Source: a virus
DNA length: 31,013 nucleotides
IMG/VR virus record: IMGVR_UViG_3300026116_000079
Location: 1-31,013 of that record
Strand: one strand, 5' to 3'
Shown piece by piece: positions 14,284 to 21,668 of the stretch (the stretch's first letter is position 1; each line of letters opens with the position of its first letter). The notes below the pieces were generated by a model. The model was not told the origin of the DNA, made no database searches, and worked only from the letters and a program-made list of their open reading frames with translations. Position numbers and translations under genes: made by a program.

Positions 14284-14673
14284 TTAAGCGAACAACGCTA
14301 CGCCTTGCACGACGCCCTGAAACTCTTCAAGCGTGCGGCATAGAAAGTAGGCGTTGCCGGCGGCTTCCCATTGCCGTTGAAACTTCTTTTGGTCTGCATC
14401 TTGCTCGCCGTCGTCGTCCTTTAATTCGATCGCCACGGCGATACGGCCCGGCAGGAACGCCAGCCAGTCGGCAACGCCATTGCGGACGCCCATTCGCTTA
14501 AAGTGGATGATTGCGCCGATGCCGCCTTTGCGCTCGTTGGCGACGTGGAAGATAAGCAGCCGGCCCCACAGCCCGGATTTGTCCAACCATTGCTTGCAGT
14601 GCATCTGCAGGCAAGTTTCGTCGTTCGTCGCGGTTTTGCGCTTCTTAACGGGCTTTTTTCGGGAGGACGCCAA
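14284..14673 (-). CDS. VRR-NUC-type nuclease (PD-(D/E)XK superfamily)
   Basis: A 129-aa small nuclease. HVANERKGGIGAII, then MGVRNGVADWLAFLPGRIAV and AIELKDDDGEQ show the family layout: catalytic Asp in GVADWL, the E-L-K motif (IELK) and a trailing Q...W..AG...F. VRR-NUC proteins of phages act as Holliday-junction or structure-specific nucleases. The N-terminal 20 residues are Lys/Arg rich. The start is probably TTG 14673, with GAGG about nine bases upstream, overlapping the CopG-like gene by 29 bases; an internal start cannot be excluded. Confidence 0.85.
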   Translation of the reverse strand: MASSRKKPVKKRKTATNDETCLQMHCKQWLDKSGLWGRLLIFHVANERKGGIGAIIHFKRMGVRNGVADWLAFLPGRIAVAIELKDDDGEQDADQKKFQRQWEAAGNAYFLCRTLEEFQGVVQGVALFA

Positions 14674-14845
14674 GCTTTTCTAGCCTCAACTCTTGTTCGG
14701 GCAGCCACGCTTCTAGGGCGGCCTGCAGCGCTACGGAGCGGTTTTTTATATCCCCGTCCGTGTTACGGGCGATGAAGTCAGCGCGAGCCACCAGCGAAGC
14801 CGGCAGGCGGGCGGATATCATTACGGTTTTGCGTTCGGGCGCCAT
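14645..14845 (-). CDS. CopG/Arc-type ribbon-helix-helix protein, 66 aa
   Basis: MAPERKTVMISARLPASLVA has the strand, and ADFIARNTDG and RSVALQAALEAWL the two helices, of a ribbon-helix-helix DNA-binding protein. The last 15 residues are basic. It is the first gene of the minus-strand island with the VRR-NUC gene and diverges from the ejection-protein gene; the 47-base gap contains GTATGACA (14868-14875, minus), so it may regulate this region and itself. The ribosome site is weak. Confidence 0.8.
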   Translation of the reverse strand: MAPERKTVMISARLPASLVARADFIARNTDGDIKNRSVALQAALEAWLPEQELRLEKLGVLPKKAR

Positions 14846-14892
14846 CGTGGTATGGTCTACGCGAATTTGTCATACAACGCAAGGGCTTCCAC

Positions 14893-15549
14893 ATGGCTAG
14901 TTTTGGCGAAGGGCTCGGGGCAGTAGTCGGCGGCGCCATGGCGTCCAAGGACTTGGAAGCCGGCGTGGACAAGGTCAACGGCATCGCAACCGGCTTTGGC
15001 GACACCACGGCGCCTTACAACAGCTTCGGGTCGTCGTTCCTGGCGCCGGCACAGAACATTCTCTTGGGGCAGACCACAAACAAGGACATTGGCGAACAGC
15101 GTTTGATGGGCACCGGAAACGACGTACAACAGTACGGCGATTTCATGAAAAACTATCAGACGTCGGACGCCGCAAAGTATGCGATCGGTCAGGGCACGGA
15201 AGCCGTTAACAACAGCGCCGCAGCCAAAGGAAAACTGATCTCGGGCGGCAACGAACGCGGGCTTGCCACGATGCAGCAGGGCATCGCAAGCCAGTTCGCG
15301 AACCAAGCCTACGGCCAGTACCTCGCCGGCAACAGCCAGCAATTCGGCCAACTCGAAACCGCGCTCGGGAACATGTTCGGCGCCATTGGCGTGGGCACTA
15401 CGGTGACCGGCCAGCAAGCCGGCGTTGCCAGTAGCCAGATGGGCGCGAACGCCAACCTTGCAGCCGCCCAGGCAAAGAACGATCAATCGAAGGGCTCCGG
15501 CCTGGGTTCGATGTTCTCGGGGCTGGGCTCGCTGGCCACGGCGTTCTAG
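14893..15549 (+). CDS. Candidate DNA-ejection / internal virion protein
   Basis: A 218-aa Gly/Ala/Gln/Asn-rich protein with few charges and no cysteine. The start (MASFGEGLGAVVGGAMASKD) and end (SKGSGLGSMFSGLGSLATAF) are glycine-rich and weakly hydrophobic; the middle contains FLAPAQNILLGQTTNKD and long Gln/Ala-rich helices. This composition and its position downstream of the needle gene resemble P22 gp7/gp14-type ejection proteins that leave the virion to form a conduit across the envelope. No lytic motif is present. The plus-strand structural block ends here. Confidence 0.72.
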   Translation: MASFGEGLGAVVGGAMASKDLEAGVDKVNGIATGFGDTTAPYNSFGSSFLAPAQNILLGQTTNKDIGEQRLMGTGNDVQQYGDFMKNYQTSDAAKYAIGQGTEAVNNSAAAKGKLISGGNERGLATMQQGIASQFANQAYGQYLAGNSQQFGQLETALGNMFGAIGVGTTVTGQQAGVASSQMGANANLAAAQAKNDQSKGSGLGSMFSGLGSLATAF

Positions 15550-15553
15550 CCGC

Positions 15554-15841
15554 CTACGGGTGGTTGAACGCCGGCAACAGTGACAGGACGTTTACCGCGA
15601 GATACGCGAGAATGACGCACGCGAGCCCGACGCGCCATCGGCTGCGGCGTGGGCGGGGTCCTAGTTTGTAGCTGCCGTCGGGAAGCCGCATGTAGGTGCC
15701 GTCGGGCCGCCGCCATAAAGGCGCTGGCGGCGGCTCCAGCATCCACATTGCCAGCCACACCAGCATGACGAAAACGAAGAGCACCACCAGCGGAACGTAC
15801 GGGCCGGCGGCAACGAGATAGGCGGCTACGAACGGGTTCAT
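15554..15841 (-). CDS. Two-span membrane protein, 95 aa
   Basis: A long hydrophobic segment at about residues 5-36 (PYVPLVVLFVFVMLVWLAMW) and another at 70-90 (VGLACVILAYLAVNVLSLL) flank a basic loop with a duplicated short motif, RPDGTYMRLPDGSYKL. Its ATG overlaps the previous stop as ATGA. It is the final gene of the replication-region minus strand, convergent with the ejection gene. Possibly an envelope-modifying or exclusion protein; unproven. Confidence 0.75.
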   Translation of the reverse strand: MNPFVAAYLVAAGPYVPLVVLFVFVMLVWLAMWMLEPPPAPLWRRPDGTYMRLPDGSYKLGPRPRRSRWRVGLACVILAYLAVNVLSLLPAFNHP

Positions 15842-16068
15842 GATATGGCTTTCGTAGTTTGGGCAAGACCGGCAGACTGATCGTCCTCAACAGCGAAGCC
15901 AACATCGTTTAGAAGGGCTTTCATCGCGGCAATGCGTGTCGGAAAGGGACCGGCGCTTTGGCCTTCTTCGTGTGGCTTGCCGTAGTGGCGATAACGCCAA
16001 CCGTCCGACGATTTGAACACGCCGTGTTTCTCTGTCACGGACACAGGAGAAGTTTGCGACATAGTCAT
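15838..16068 (-). CDS. Hypothetical protein, 76 aa, AP2/Arm-like beta-beta-alpha sequence
   Basis: MTMSQTSPVSVTEKHGVFKS is followed by DGWRYRHYGKPHEEG and FPTRIAAMKALLNDVGFAVE, that is, a short beta-hairpin and a helix, resembling small DNA-binding AP2-like or integrase-arm modules, though this is only resemblance. The ATG (16068) overlaps the GNAT stop as ATGA; the ATG six bases later also has GGGA upstream. Part of a tight four-gene cluster. Confidence 0.7.
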   Translation of the reverse strand: MTMSQTSPVSVTEKHGVFKSSDGWRYRHYGKPHEEGQSAGPFPTRIAAMKALLNDVGFAVEDDQSAGLAQTTKAIS

Positions 16069-16580
16069 TCCCTCACAATGGCATAAACGTACACGTCCTG
16101 GGGCTCGGGGGCAACGTTCGGGAACACTTCGAACCGTCGCAACCGGCCTTCCAGCTCCGCGCCGGAACGTTCCATAACGCGCTGTACAGGTTTGTTGTCT
16201 ACGTGGCAATACGCCCACACCCGCCAGATTTGCTGGTGCGTCAAAATCCACTGCACCAGCGGCAGCGCCACAGCCCGGCCGGCGCCACGGGCTCGCCAGT
16301 CCCGGCTAAACATGACTGTCAGGGTCGCTTGGTGTCGCTGCGTTTCCAAGCCAACTATGCCCAGCATGTTGGCAGGGGCGTCTTTTGGGCAGACGGCCAG
16401 CCACCGGCCGGCGGGGTTGTTCCGGTACCGTTCGATTAACTCCACAGCTTCGGCCACGTCCGTATGCGTACGGAACCCCATATACCGCATAACTTCGGGG
16501 TCGCCAGTCAACGCGAACACCCTGGGACCTTCCCAGGGATTTATCTCGCGTACGATGAAGCGGCCAAAGTCGACGTTCAC
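16065..16580 (-). CDS. GNAT-family N-acetyltransferase
   Basis: A 171-aa RimJ/RimL-style acetyltransferase: FIVREINPWEGPRVFALTGD at the start, then MLGIVGLETQ and SRDWRARGAGRAVAL (acetyl-CoA pyrophosphate-binding region, R-x-x-G-x-G/A type), and NKPVQRVMERSGAELEGRLR, the typical C-terminal helix/strand. It probably transfers acetyl groups from acetyl-CoA to a protein or small molecule; the target is unknown. Start is GTG 16580, one base after the previous stop. Residues 14-17 read NPWE, close to the recurring Pro-Trp motif but inside a fold, so it is not counted with it. Confidence 0.86.
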   Translation of the reverse strand: MNVDFGRFIVREINPWEGPRVFALTGDPEVMRYMGFRTHTDVAEAVELIERYRNNPAGRWLAVCPKDAPANMLGIVGLETQRHQATLTVMFSRDWRARGAGRAVALPLVQWILTHQQIWRVWAYCHVDNKPVQRVMERSGAELEGRLRRFEVFPNVAPEPQDVYVYAIVRE

Positions 16581-16581
16581 G

Positions 16582-16755
16582 TCAGCACCACACTAAGTCA
16601 CGGTCCTGGGCGATTTCCGTTTTTACGACGTTTTCAATGTGCAACGCGGCTTCGCGGGTTTCTTGAGACTTGTTAACACGCCCGGTTTCGTAATGATCGT
16701 TATGAAGCCGAAGCATGCGGGCGTTAAGGTCCCAGCCAGTAGTATGCTTAAACAT
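16582..16755 (-). CDS. Hypothetical early protein, 57 aa
   Basis: MFKHTTGWDLNARMLRLHND is followed by a helical EAALHIENVVKTEIAQDRDL. ATG 16755 follows the conserved 12-base leader hairpin (16760-16771) and a near-consensus promoter, so this is a regulated early gene although it lies within the polymerase cluster. No family recognised. The longer frame to 16803 would run through the promoter and is not used. Confidence 0.75.
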   Translation of the reverse strand: MFKHTTGWDLNARMLRLHNDHYETGRVNKSQETREAALHIENVVKTEIAQDRDLVWC

Positions 16756-16759
16756 TTTT

Positions 16760-16771
16760 CGCTCTCCAGCG
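16760..16771 (-). promoter_or_regulatory. Shine-Dalgarno-loop leader hairpin, copy 1
   Basis: Minus strand CGCTGGAGAGCG: CGCT pairs with AGCG and leaves GGAG as the loop, four bases before ATG. Exact copy of elements at 24513, 29397, 30246 and 30489. Confidence 0.8.
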
Positions 16772-16772
16772 G

Positions 16773-17003
16773 TTAAGGTATCTTTACGTACACGTCCGTA
16801 CAAAACATGTCAAGCTGCATTTCGTCCGAAGCTGCATTTTTCTTTCTGTACAAATGTGGCGGGCGCTTAACCCTGCGTTCATACGCTGCATTCTGACGCT
16901 TTTTCGCTGTCGTCCTGCATTCGTCGCCGCAATACTTGATAAACCGCAGCGCGGAGAATGGTTTCTGGCATTCCGGGCAAGGGCGTACCGCGTACCGGCT
17001 CAT
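16773..17003 (-). CDS. Small zinc-finger protein, 76 aa
   Basis: CPECQKPFSALRFIKYCGDECR forms a four-cysteine zinc knuckle (C-x2-C...C-x3-C) near residues 9-30, followed by a very basic region (TTAKKRQNAAYERRVKR) and an acidic/hydrophobic tail. Treble-clef-like knuckles of this kind are common in small phage DNA-binding proteins. Its ATG overlaps the polymerase stop (ATGA). Its 3' part contains the promoter for the next gene, so coding and control sequence overlap. Confidence 0.76.
   Translation of the reverse strand: MSRYAVRPCPECQKPFSALRFIKYCGDECRTTAKKRQNAAYERRVKRPPHLYRKKNAASDEMQLDMFCTDVYVKIP
16785..16813 (-). promoter_or_regulatory. Sigma70 promoter of the 57-aa early gene
   Basis: Minus strand TTGACA (16808-16813), 17-base spacer, TACGTA (16785-16790), inside the 3' end of the zinc-finger gene. 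The spacer lacks the TCCCTAGGGA palindrome. Confidence 0.72.
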
Positions 17004-18964
17004 TTGCGCATTCTCGGGGCTTCGTACCCTTCGCAATCCAGCGGCAGCCCGGCTGTCCAGAAACGCGGGCGCTTCATAATCTCGCGGATTTGCGCCGATC
17101 GTTCTTTCGCCACGGGCGTGGGCGCCCAGGCTAGAATGCTATCGTACACGTCCAACCCCACGTACACGTCCGGCAGCTCCCGTTCTATGTCCGCTTCGGC
17201 TGCCGTGACTAAGTCACGCATCATGCATTGGCAAGAGATTTCCAGCAACGAGCCGCCAAAAGCCTTTTGTCGGAGCATACCGCCGAACTTGGCGCGGAAA
17301 AACGCCATTTCGCCGGTATGGGTAATGTGGGCGGAGTAGTGCGGCACGGCCCGACCTGACGGCAAAATCATCCAGACCGTGCCGTGCGCGTCTTTCTGGA
17401 ATGCCACCTTGCCGGCCGGGAATAGGCGCCCGGGCTGTTCGTAAATTGCAAACTTGAAAGCGTCGCCCAGGTCATACCAAAGCTTGACTAACTTGGGGTT
17501 TGCCCGGCGGTACCCGTCGATATCGGAACGGGCTTTGATTTCGGTTATCTCATGACGTTTTAGTCCGTTCTCGGCGGCGGACCTAATCAGAAACGCCATA
17601 TACGTTTTCCAGCCTAACTGGTAGTTGCCGCCCAGCGTCACGCTTTTAAACGTCTGTCGTTCTTTGGGGTGCGTGTTTTTGGTGGCGTCCCTTGGCAAGT
17701 GCGGCAACGCCTGTAAAGCGTTGTACATGTACAGATCACTGCCGGGCGTCGCAAGAATGCGCAAGCGCTCTTCGTCACCAGCTTGCCACAAGGCAAAACG
17801 CAGCTCCCCCTGGGACGCGTCATTGTCGCACACCGTCCAGCCGTCGGGCGCCACGATGCACCCGCGCAGGCAATCGGTTAGGGCGGTATTGTTGTATTTC
17901 TGCCCGCGTTTCAGCCCTTCTATTACGCTGTCGATTGTCGGGCGCCCCTCTTTGCCGTCGTACCTGCCGGAGGGGCGGGCAATGTTGAACATGTTGGCGC
18001 CTTCGGACGTACCACGCCCGGAACGCGCGCCAAAATAACGGGTGGCATCCTTGTAGTAGCCGCCCACGTGACGGTCTAGCAATGACTGGGCCTTGAGCGG
18101 CGCGGAACCGCCTTCCGCCTGCAGCAGCTCCAGCACCAGCCGGACGTCGGGGTGCAGGTTTTCGTCTGTCAGCTTTTCCGCAACAATGTGTTTCTGCGTG
18201 CTCTCCAGGCCGGCGGCGCGGTTGCCACCGTTCGCCCACTCCAGAATACGCGAGCGCTGCGACAGCTTGGTTACAGCGTTATTCGTCAGCTCCATTAAGA
18301 GCTGGGTGCTTTCCTGTTCGATTTCCTGCCGGCGCAGTGCAATGGCGGTTGCCAGCGCGATATCAATAGGCAGCCCAGTTTCGTTCTTTCGCCAAGTCCG
18401 CTCAAAAATCACGCGCTCGCTATCCGTGAGCGGCGGCAAGCGCTCATCCACGCCTAACAGGCATCGGACGTCCTGCACGTTGTAAGCTAGCAGGTTGCGA
18501 AAGTCGGTTTCATTTTCGATGAAGTTGCCGTGTTTGTCCGGCTTGCACGTCCTCATGACCAGCGCATGGCCCTCCGGGCTCTTGCCCGGGATTTGCAGCG
18601 CCTTGCAAACTTCGTTAAGGCCGCCGGGCAGTGCAAGCGACTGCGCGCGTGCCATGGTGCAGTCAATCTTGGACAGCGGGATTTGCAGGAAGGGGTTTTG
18701 TTTCAGAAGTACGTTGACGTCGAAATTAGCATGATGGGCGACGAACCGGCGGCACTGGCGTATGTCATCGTACAGCGCCGCAATCGGGTGGGTGCCCAGG
18801 TGCGGAAACACGGTGCAGGCGGTTTTCATGACGCCGCGAAACTGCCACACCGCCGTCGTTACCTGCGTCGACGGGCACGCCGCGTACCGTCGCGCACCAG
18901 CCGTCTTAAGGTTGGTGCGCGAGCGGGTCTCAAGGTCACAAGCTAGGTCGTCAGGGTGCAGCAT
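17000..18964 (-). CDS. Family A DNA polymerase with 3'-5' exonuclease
   Basis: A 654-aa replicative polymerase. Exonuclease: DLETRS (Asp10, Glu12), HHANFDVNVL (Asp82) and YNVQDV (Tyr161, Asp165). Polymerase: motif A DNDASQGELRF (Asp382), motif B with R436-x3-K440 and Tyr448, and motif C VYDSILAW (Asp608). Catalytic aspartates are present, but motif C has Y-D-S instead of H-D-E, the E. coli Pol I Phe762 position reads Leu444, and motif A has Gly for Ile. Such variants occur in phage PolA enzymes. There is no 5'-3' exonuclease domain. ATG overlaps the SSB-like stop (TAATG), suggesting coupled synthesis. Confidence 0.93.
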   Translation of the reverse strand: MLHPDDLACDLETRSRTNLKTAGARRYAACPSTQVTTAVWQFRGVMKTACTVFPHLGTHPIAALYDDIRQCRRFVAHHANFDVNVLLKQNPFLQIPLSKIDCTMARAQSLALPGGLNEVCKALQIPGKSPEGHALVMRTCKPDKHGNFIENETDFRNLLAYNVQDVRCLLGVDERLPPLTDSERVIFERTWRKNETGLPIDIALATAIALRRQEIEQESTQLLMELTNNAVTKLSQRSRILEWANGGNRAAGLESTQKHIVAEKLTDENLHPDVRLVLELLQAEGGSAPLKAQSLLDRHVGGYYKDATRYFGARSGRGTSEGANMFNIARPSGRYDGKEGRPTIDSVIEGLKRGQKYNNTALTDCLRGCIVAPDGWTVCDNDASQGELRFALWQAGDEERLRILATPGSDLYMYNALQALPHLPRDATKNTHPKERQTFKSVTLGGNYQLGWKTYMAFLIRSAAENGLKRHEITEIKARSDIDGYRRANPKLVKLWYDLGDAFKFAIYEQPGRLFPAGKVAFQKDAHGTVWMILPSGRAVPHYSAHITHTGEMAFFRAKFGGMLRQKAFGGSLLEISCQCMMRDLVTAAEADIERELPDVYVGLDVYDSILAWAPTPVAKERSAQIREIMKRPRFWTAGLPLDCEGYEAPRMRK

Positions 18965-19830
18965 TACCTACCCGGAAAGCCGCCGGGAGCCGCGAAGGGC
19001 TGTCCGAAGCTGCCCGGAGCCGGGCTAGAAGGGAATGCAGCACCGCCACCGAAACCCGGACCACTCGGGGCCGTCGCCGGTTGCGCAAAGCCTCCCGGGT
19101 TCGTCGGGGCACCGGGAGCCGCGCCCGGCGTGAAACCCCCGGGTTGCCCTCCGAAGCCGCCCGGAGCCGCCCCGGCGCCCGGGAAACCACCCCCGGGCTG
19201 GCCGCCGAAGCCGCCAGCGGCGCCGGAAAAGCCGGTGGGCCGCAAGCCTTGCTGTTCGGCAAGACGCATCAGCTCCGCCCCGCTGACGCTGTTGGCGAAC
19301 ACGATTTCCTCGCCCGGATGGGTGAACACCACGGCATTGAGGTAGAACTTGACGCCGTTGGGCTGGTTTTGCTTCACGGCAGCGGTAACGCCCAGCATGC
19401 AGTAATCGCCGGACTTGACGCCTACCTTGTTCGGCAACTTCACAAGCTGGCCGCCTTGCTGCACCAGCTCAATGCCGGGCGGGTTGCCGCTGGACGCGGA
19501 GAATAGCCAATGCCCCTTGGCAAATTCCGACGTCTTGCCGTCGGGACTGGGCATGTCGCCGTCTGCGATCGGCCAGATAACGGCGTTGGGGTTTTGGGCA
19601 AACGCCTGCAGTTGGCCCTGCAGCAATTTCTGGAACGCCTGCATCGCGCCGGCAAAAACCGGCTCTTGCGACCAATGCCCCGCCGTTTTGGGCACCAGCC
19701 ACATGCCGAAGTAGTTGGGTTTTTGGGTTTGCTGCCCCTTGTAAGTCGTGCTCGGGGTCCACAGATGCCGCATGTCGGCACAACGCGCGTTAAAAATAGA
19801 CGCGCTTTCATATTGTCTCTGATTTGCCAT
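18964..19830 (-). CDS. Single-stranded DNA-binding-like protein (DUF2815-type) with Gly/Pro-rich tail
   Basis: A 288-aa protein. Residues 1-180 look like a phage OB-fold ssDNA-binding domain: ASIFNARCADMRHLWTPSTT at the start, YFGMWLVPK, then NGVKFYLNAVVFTHPGEEIV with the aromatic strand features of these proteins. Residues 205-288 are nearly all Gly, Pro, Phe and Ala (GGFGGQPGGGFPG repeats), a flexible tail ending GGFPGR. This is unlike the acidic DDDIPF tail of bacterial SSB. It coats ssDNA and likely recruits partners. Its own promoter (19881-19909) and the polymerase coupled downstream fit a replication role. Confidence 0.8.
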   Translation of the reverse strand: MANQRQYESASIFNARCADMRHLWTPSTTYKGQQTQKPNYFGMWLVPKTAGHWSQEPVFAGAMQAFQKLLQGQLQAFAQNPNAVIWPIADGDMPSPDGKTSEFAKGHWLFSASSGNPPGIELVQQGGQLVKLPNKVGVKSGDYCMLGVTAAVKQNQPNGVKFYLNAVVFTHPGEEIVFANSVSGAELMRLAEQQGLRPTGFSGAAGGFGGQPGGGFPGAGAAPGGFGGQPGGFTPGAAPGAPTNPGGFAQPATAPSGPGFGGGAAFPSSPAPGSFGQPFAAPGGFPGR

Positions 19831-19880
19831 TTGTCAGTCTCTCAATTTATCAATAGCCGGAAGCGCCGGCACGCATGCCC

Positions 19881-19909
19881 ACCGTACGAATACAGCGGGA
19901 ATTAGTCAA
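19881..19909 (-). promoter_or_regulatory. Sigma70 promoter of the SSB-polymerase operon
   Basis: Minus strand TTGACT (19904-19909), 17-base spacer, TACGGT (19881-19886). The -35 lies in the final codons of the 63-aa gene. The leader has a small hairpin, GCCGG/CCGGC. Confidence 0.65.
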
Positions 19910-20093
19910 CCGTTTCTGCCATCTGTCTGCCGATTTCGTAATAGTATTCGCGCAAAACAGCCAGCATTCTGGCAAGGTAGATAACTTTGCCCTCCGGCTG
20001 CACATTCATCGTGCCCGTTAACAAAGCGGCTGCATGATGAACGTCGTCAATCTCAAAGTGCTTATTTTCGTACAGCTTGTCAATGTCGACCAT
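19902..20093 (-). CDS. Hypothetical protein, 63 aa
   Basis: MVDIDKLYENKHFEIDDVHH then LLTGTMNVQPEGKVIYLARM and LREYYYEIGRQMAETVD: acidic, helical. It starts three bases after the exonuclease stop with no strong ribosome site, so is probably translationally coupled. The SSB promoter sits in its last codons. No family recognised; a small exonuclease or SSB partner is possible from position. Confidence 0.72.
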   Translation of the reverse strand: MVDIDKLYENKHFEIDDVHHAAALLTGTMNVQPEGKVIYLARMLAVLREYYYEIGRQMAETVD

Positions 20094-20096
20094 GTT

Positions 20097-21041
20097 TCAA
20101 TAGGTAGCCTTAAGCTGCCCCTCCGGTTTGTGAACTGCTACGGACACGTACGCCTTGCCAGCCGGCCCCAGCTTCTCCGCCTGGGCGGGGGTGACCGGCT
20201 TAACACCCTTCGGCCCGAAATGCTGGTGCAGGTAGGTTGCCGCCTGGGTGTCGTCGTTCCAGCTCCGATAGGAACGCTGCGGTTTCAGGTTGGCGCCGTC
20301 CGCCGTGCGTCCCATTTTAAGGTGCGTCGTCAACGCTTCTTCGTACACGGGCTTGACGTCGCCCAGGGCGCGAATAAGCCGGAGCAAGCGCACTAGCTCG
20401 GTCGTGGTCAAATCTTCGATACGGCGAGCCATGGCGCCCATGACAAAGCCGGCATCGGTGTGCATGGCCGGGCAGACTTGGAACGCCTTGCACCAGCGGC
20501 ACTGCGGACCCGGGTTCGGCACCGGGGGCCGTGCGATCGCACGCAACACGCGTTCCCGGTGCGCTTCCACTTCGGCCTGGGAAGCAACCCATTGCTTCCA
20601 CGGGTCTTCGTCCAAGCCGTTGGGCTGGTAGATAACTAGGCGCCACCACTTGGCGCGAGTGTAACCCAGCAATGCGGCGCTGTACGTAAGTAGCTGCATG
20701 TTGTGGAAGGCGTCCACGTCCCACTTGCCGAATTTACCGTCAAGGATGGTTGCAACACCGTGGACTACATGCGGCTTGTTGAACACGTCGGCGGTACCGC
20801 CGCAGTTGTCTGTGATTTTTACGCGCAGTTCGCGGTGTAATTCGCCGGCTTCAAGCTGCGCCAAAAAAGCTTCCACGTCGGGAATGTCGCCGGCTTCCAT
20901 ATCTTCGTGCTGCGCGGTGCCGGCATCGGCAGCTATGATCGTTTCCGCCTTCTTCGGGGCATCGGGCACGGCGTACAGCGCGGAATAGCTGCACTCAATC
21001 CACGTTGCGGTGCTGGAAGCGTTGAAAACGTCGTGGCCCAT
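20097..21041 (-). CDS. PD-(D/E)XK exonuclease with four-cysteine iron-sulfur site (RecB/Cas4-like, DUF2800-type)
   Basis: A 314-aa nuclease. Catalytic pattern: GTAQHEDME (His45, Glu46), GGTADV (Asp85), LDGKFGK (Asp101, Lys103), and NMQLLTY (Gln116, Tyr120), the QxxxY motif of RecB-type exonucleases. Four cysteines, Cys17 and the cluster CRWCKAFQVC (181, 184, 190), match the Fe-S staple of Cas4 and AddB. The C-terminal 110 residues are helical (TTTELVRLLRLIRALG). It likely resects DNA ends for recombination or processes packaged concatemers, with the SSB-like protein and helicase from the same region. GGGGTG precedes ATG 21041. Confidence 0.9.
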   Translation of the reverse strand: MGHDVFNASSTATWIECSYSALYAVPDAPKKAETIIAADAGTAQHEDMEAGDIPDVEAFLAQLEAGELHRELRVKITDNCGGTADVFNKPHVVHGVATILDGKFGKWDVDAFHNMQLLTYSAALLGYTRAKWWRLVIYQPNGLDEDPWKQWVASQAEVEAHRERVLRAIARPPVPNPGPQCRWCKAFQVCPAMHTDAGFVMGAMARRIEDLTTTELVRLLRLIRALGDVKPVYEEALTTHLKMGRTADGANLKPQRSYRSWNDDTQAATYLHQHFGPKGVKPVTPAQAEKLGPAGKAYVSVAVHKPEGQLKATY

Positions 21042-21060
21042 TTGTCACCCCTAAATTAGT

Positions 21061-21126
21061 GCACCGCCGACAGACCGGCTTTGATGGCGGCCGGCGGTGC
21101 GTTCTCAATGGCTGGCGGCAGCCATT
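21061..21126 (-). other. Two hairpins in the leader of the exonuclease gene
   Basis: GCACCGCCG (21061-21069) pairs with CGGCGGTGC (21092-21100), and AATGGCTG (21107-21114) pairs perfectly with CAGCCATT (21119-21126) around a GCGG loop. No T-run follows either on the minus strand. They may set mRNA stability or processing between the 156-aa and exonuclease genes. Confidence 0.5.
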
Positions 21127-21595
21127 AAGCTCCCATAAGCTTCGCGATATGGTCCAGCGCCGGCACTGTCAGTTTCGGCAGGAAGATGCCTTTGATTTGC
21201 GCCAAATCCGCGTTAGCCGCCGAAGCGTCGACAGGCGAGCACTGTTGACGAAACCACGTCAACATATCTTCCGCCTTCGTGGCTCCGCTGGACACCGCGC
21301 CGTCCATGCGGGCGACAATGCGGCTAACCAGGGCAGCCACTTCGGGCGCCATAACGGGCGCAGCGGCTGCAGGGAATGCCCCGCCCGCCGGTCCTGCACC
21401 ACCCGCCGGGGGAGCAAATCCAGTCGGGGCGCCACCCTGGGGGAAACCCGCCATTGCACCGCCGGCCGGAGGGGCGAGAGGCTGGGGCGCAGTGCCGGTG
21501 GCTTCGGCTTCGCCGTCGTCCTTTTTGCCGCGCGTGCCCTTGAGCTGTTTCACAAACGCTTGCACTTCTTCGATACTGTCAAAACTCAATCGCAT
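21125..21595 (-). CDS. Hypothetical two-domain protein, 156 aa, with Gly/Pro/Ala linker
   Basis: Residues 1-25 (MRLSFDSIEEVQAFVKQLKG) are a short amphipathic unit, residues 40-85 a Gly/Pro/Ala linker much like the SSB-like tail (GGAMAGFPQGGAPTGF), and residues 88-156 a helical domain (VAALVSRIVARMDGAVSSGA, then LPKLTVPALDHIAKLMGA). ATG 21595 has GGAG upstream, and a clear promoter lies just before. Shared linker style with the SSB-like protein suggests they act on the same DNA intermediates; this is inference. No family recognised. Confidence 0.78.
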   Translation of the reverse strand: MRLSFDSIEEVQAFVKQLKGTRGKKDDGEAEATGTAPQPLAPPAGGAMAGFPQGGAPTGFAPPAGGAGPAGGAFPAAAAPVMAPEVAALVSRIVARMDGAVSSGATKAEDMLTWFRQQCSPVDASAANADLAQIKGIFLPKLTVPALDHIAKLMGA

Positions 21596-21626
21596 TGCTT
21601 TAACTCCTAAGTTGTTAAGACGCTTT

Positions 21627-21655
21627 TGTATGTCAGTTTCCGTACGTCGCGTCAA
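21627..21655 (-). promoter_or_regulatory. Sigma70 promoter before the 156-aa gene and exonuclease
   Basis: Minus strand TTGACG (21650-21655), 17-base spacer, CATACA (21627-21632), in the gap after the helicase stop. Confidence 0.65.
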
Positions 21656-21668
21656 GCGCCCGAAAGGT

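Noticed and set aside
16510-16540. NPWE in the GNAT protein as a tenth motif copy
   Set aside because: It lacks Phe/Leu before Pro and lies inside the acetyltransferase fold, not in a disordered tail.
18970-19240. Repeat array or CRISPR-like structure in the Gly/Pro-rich SSB tail
   Set aside because: The repetition follows GGFGGQPGG-type codons in frame; there are no constant repeats with unique spacers.
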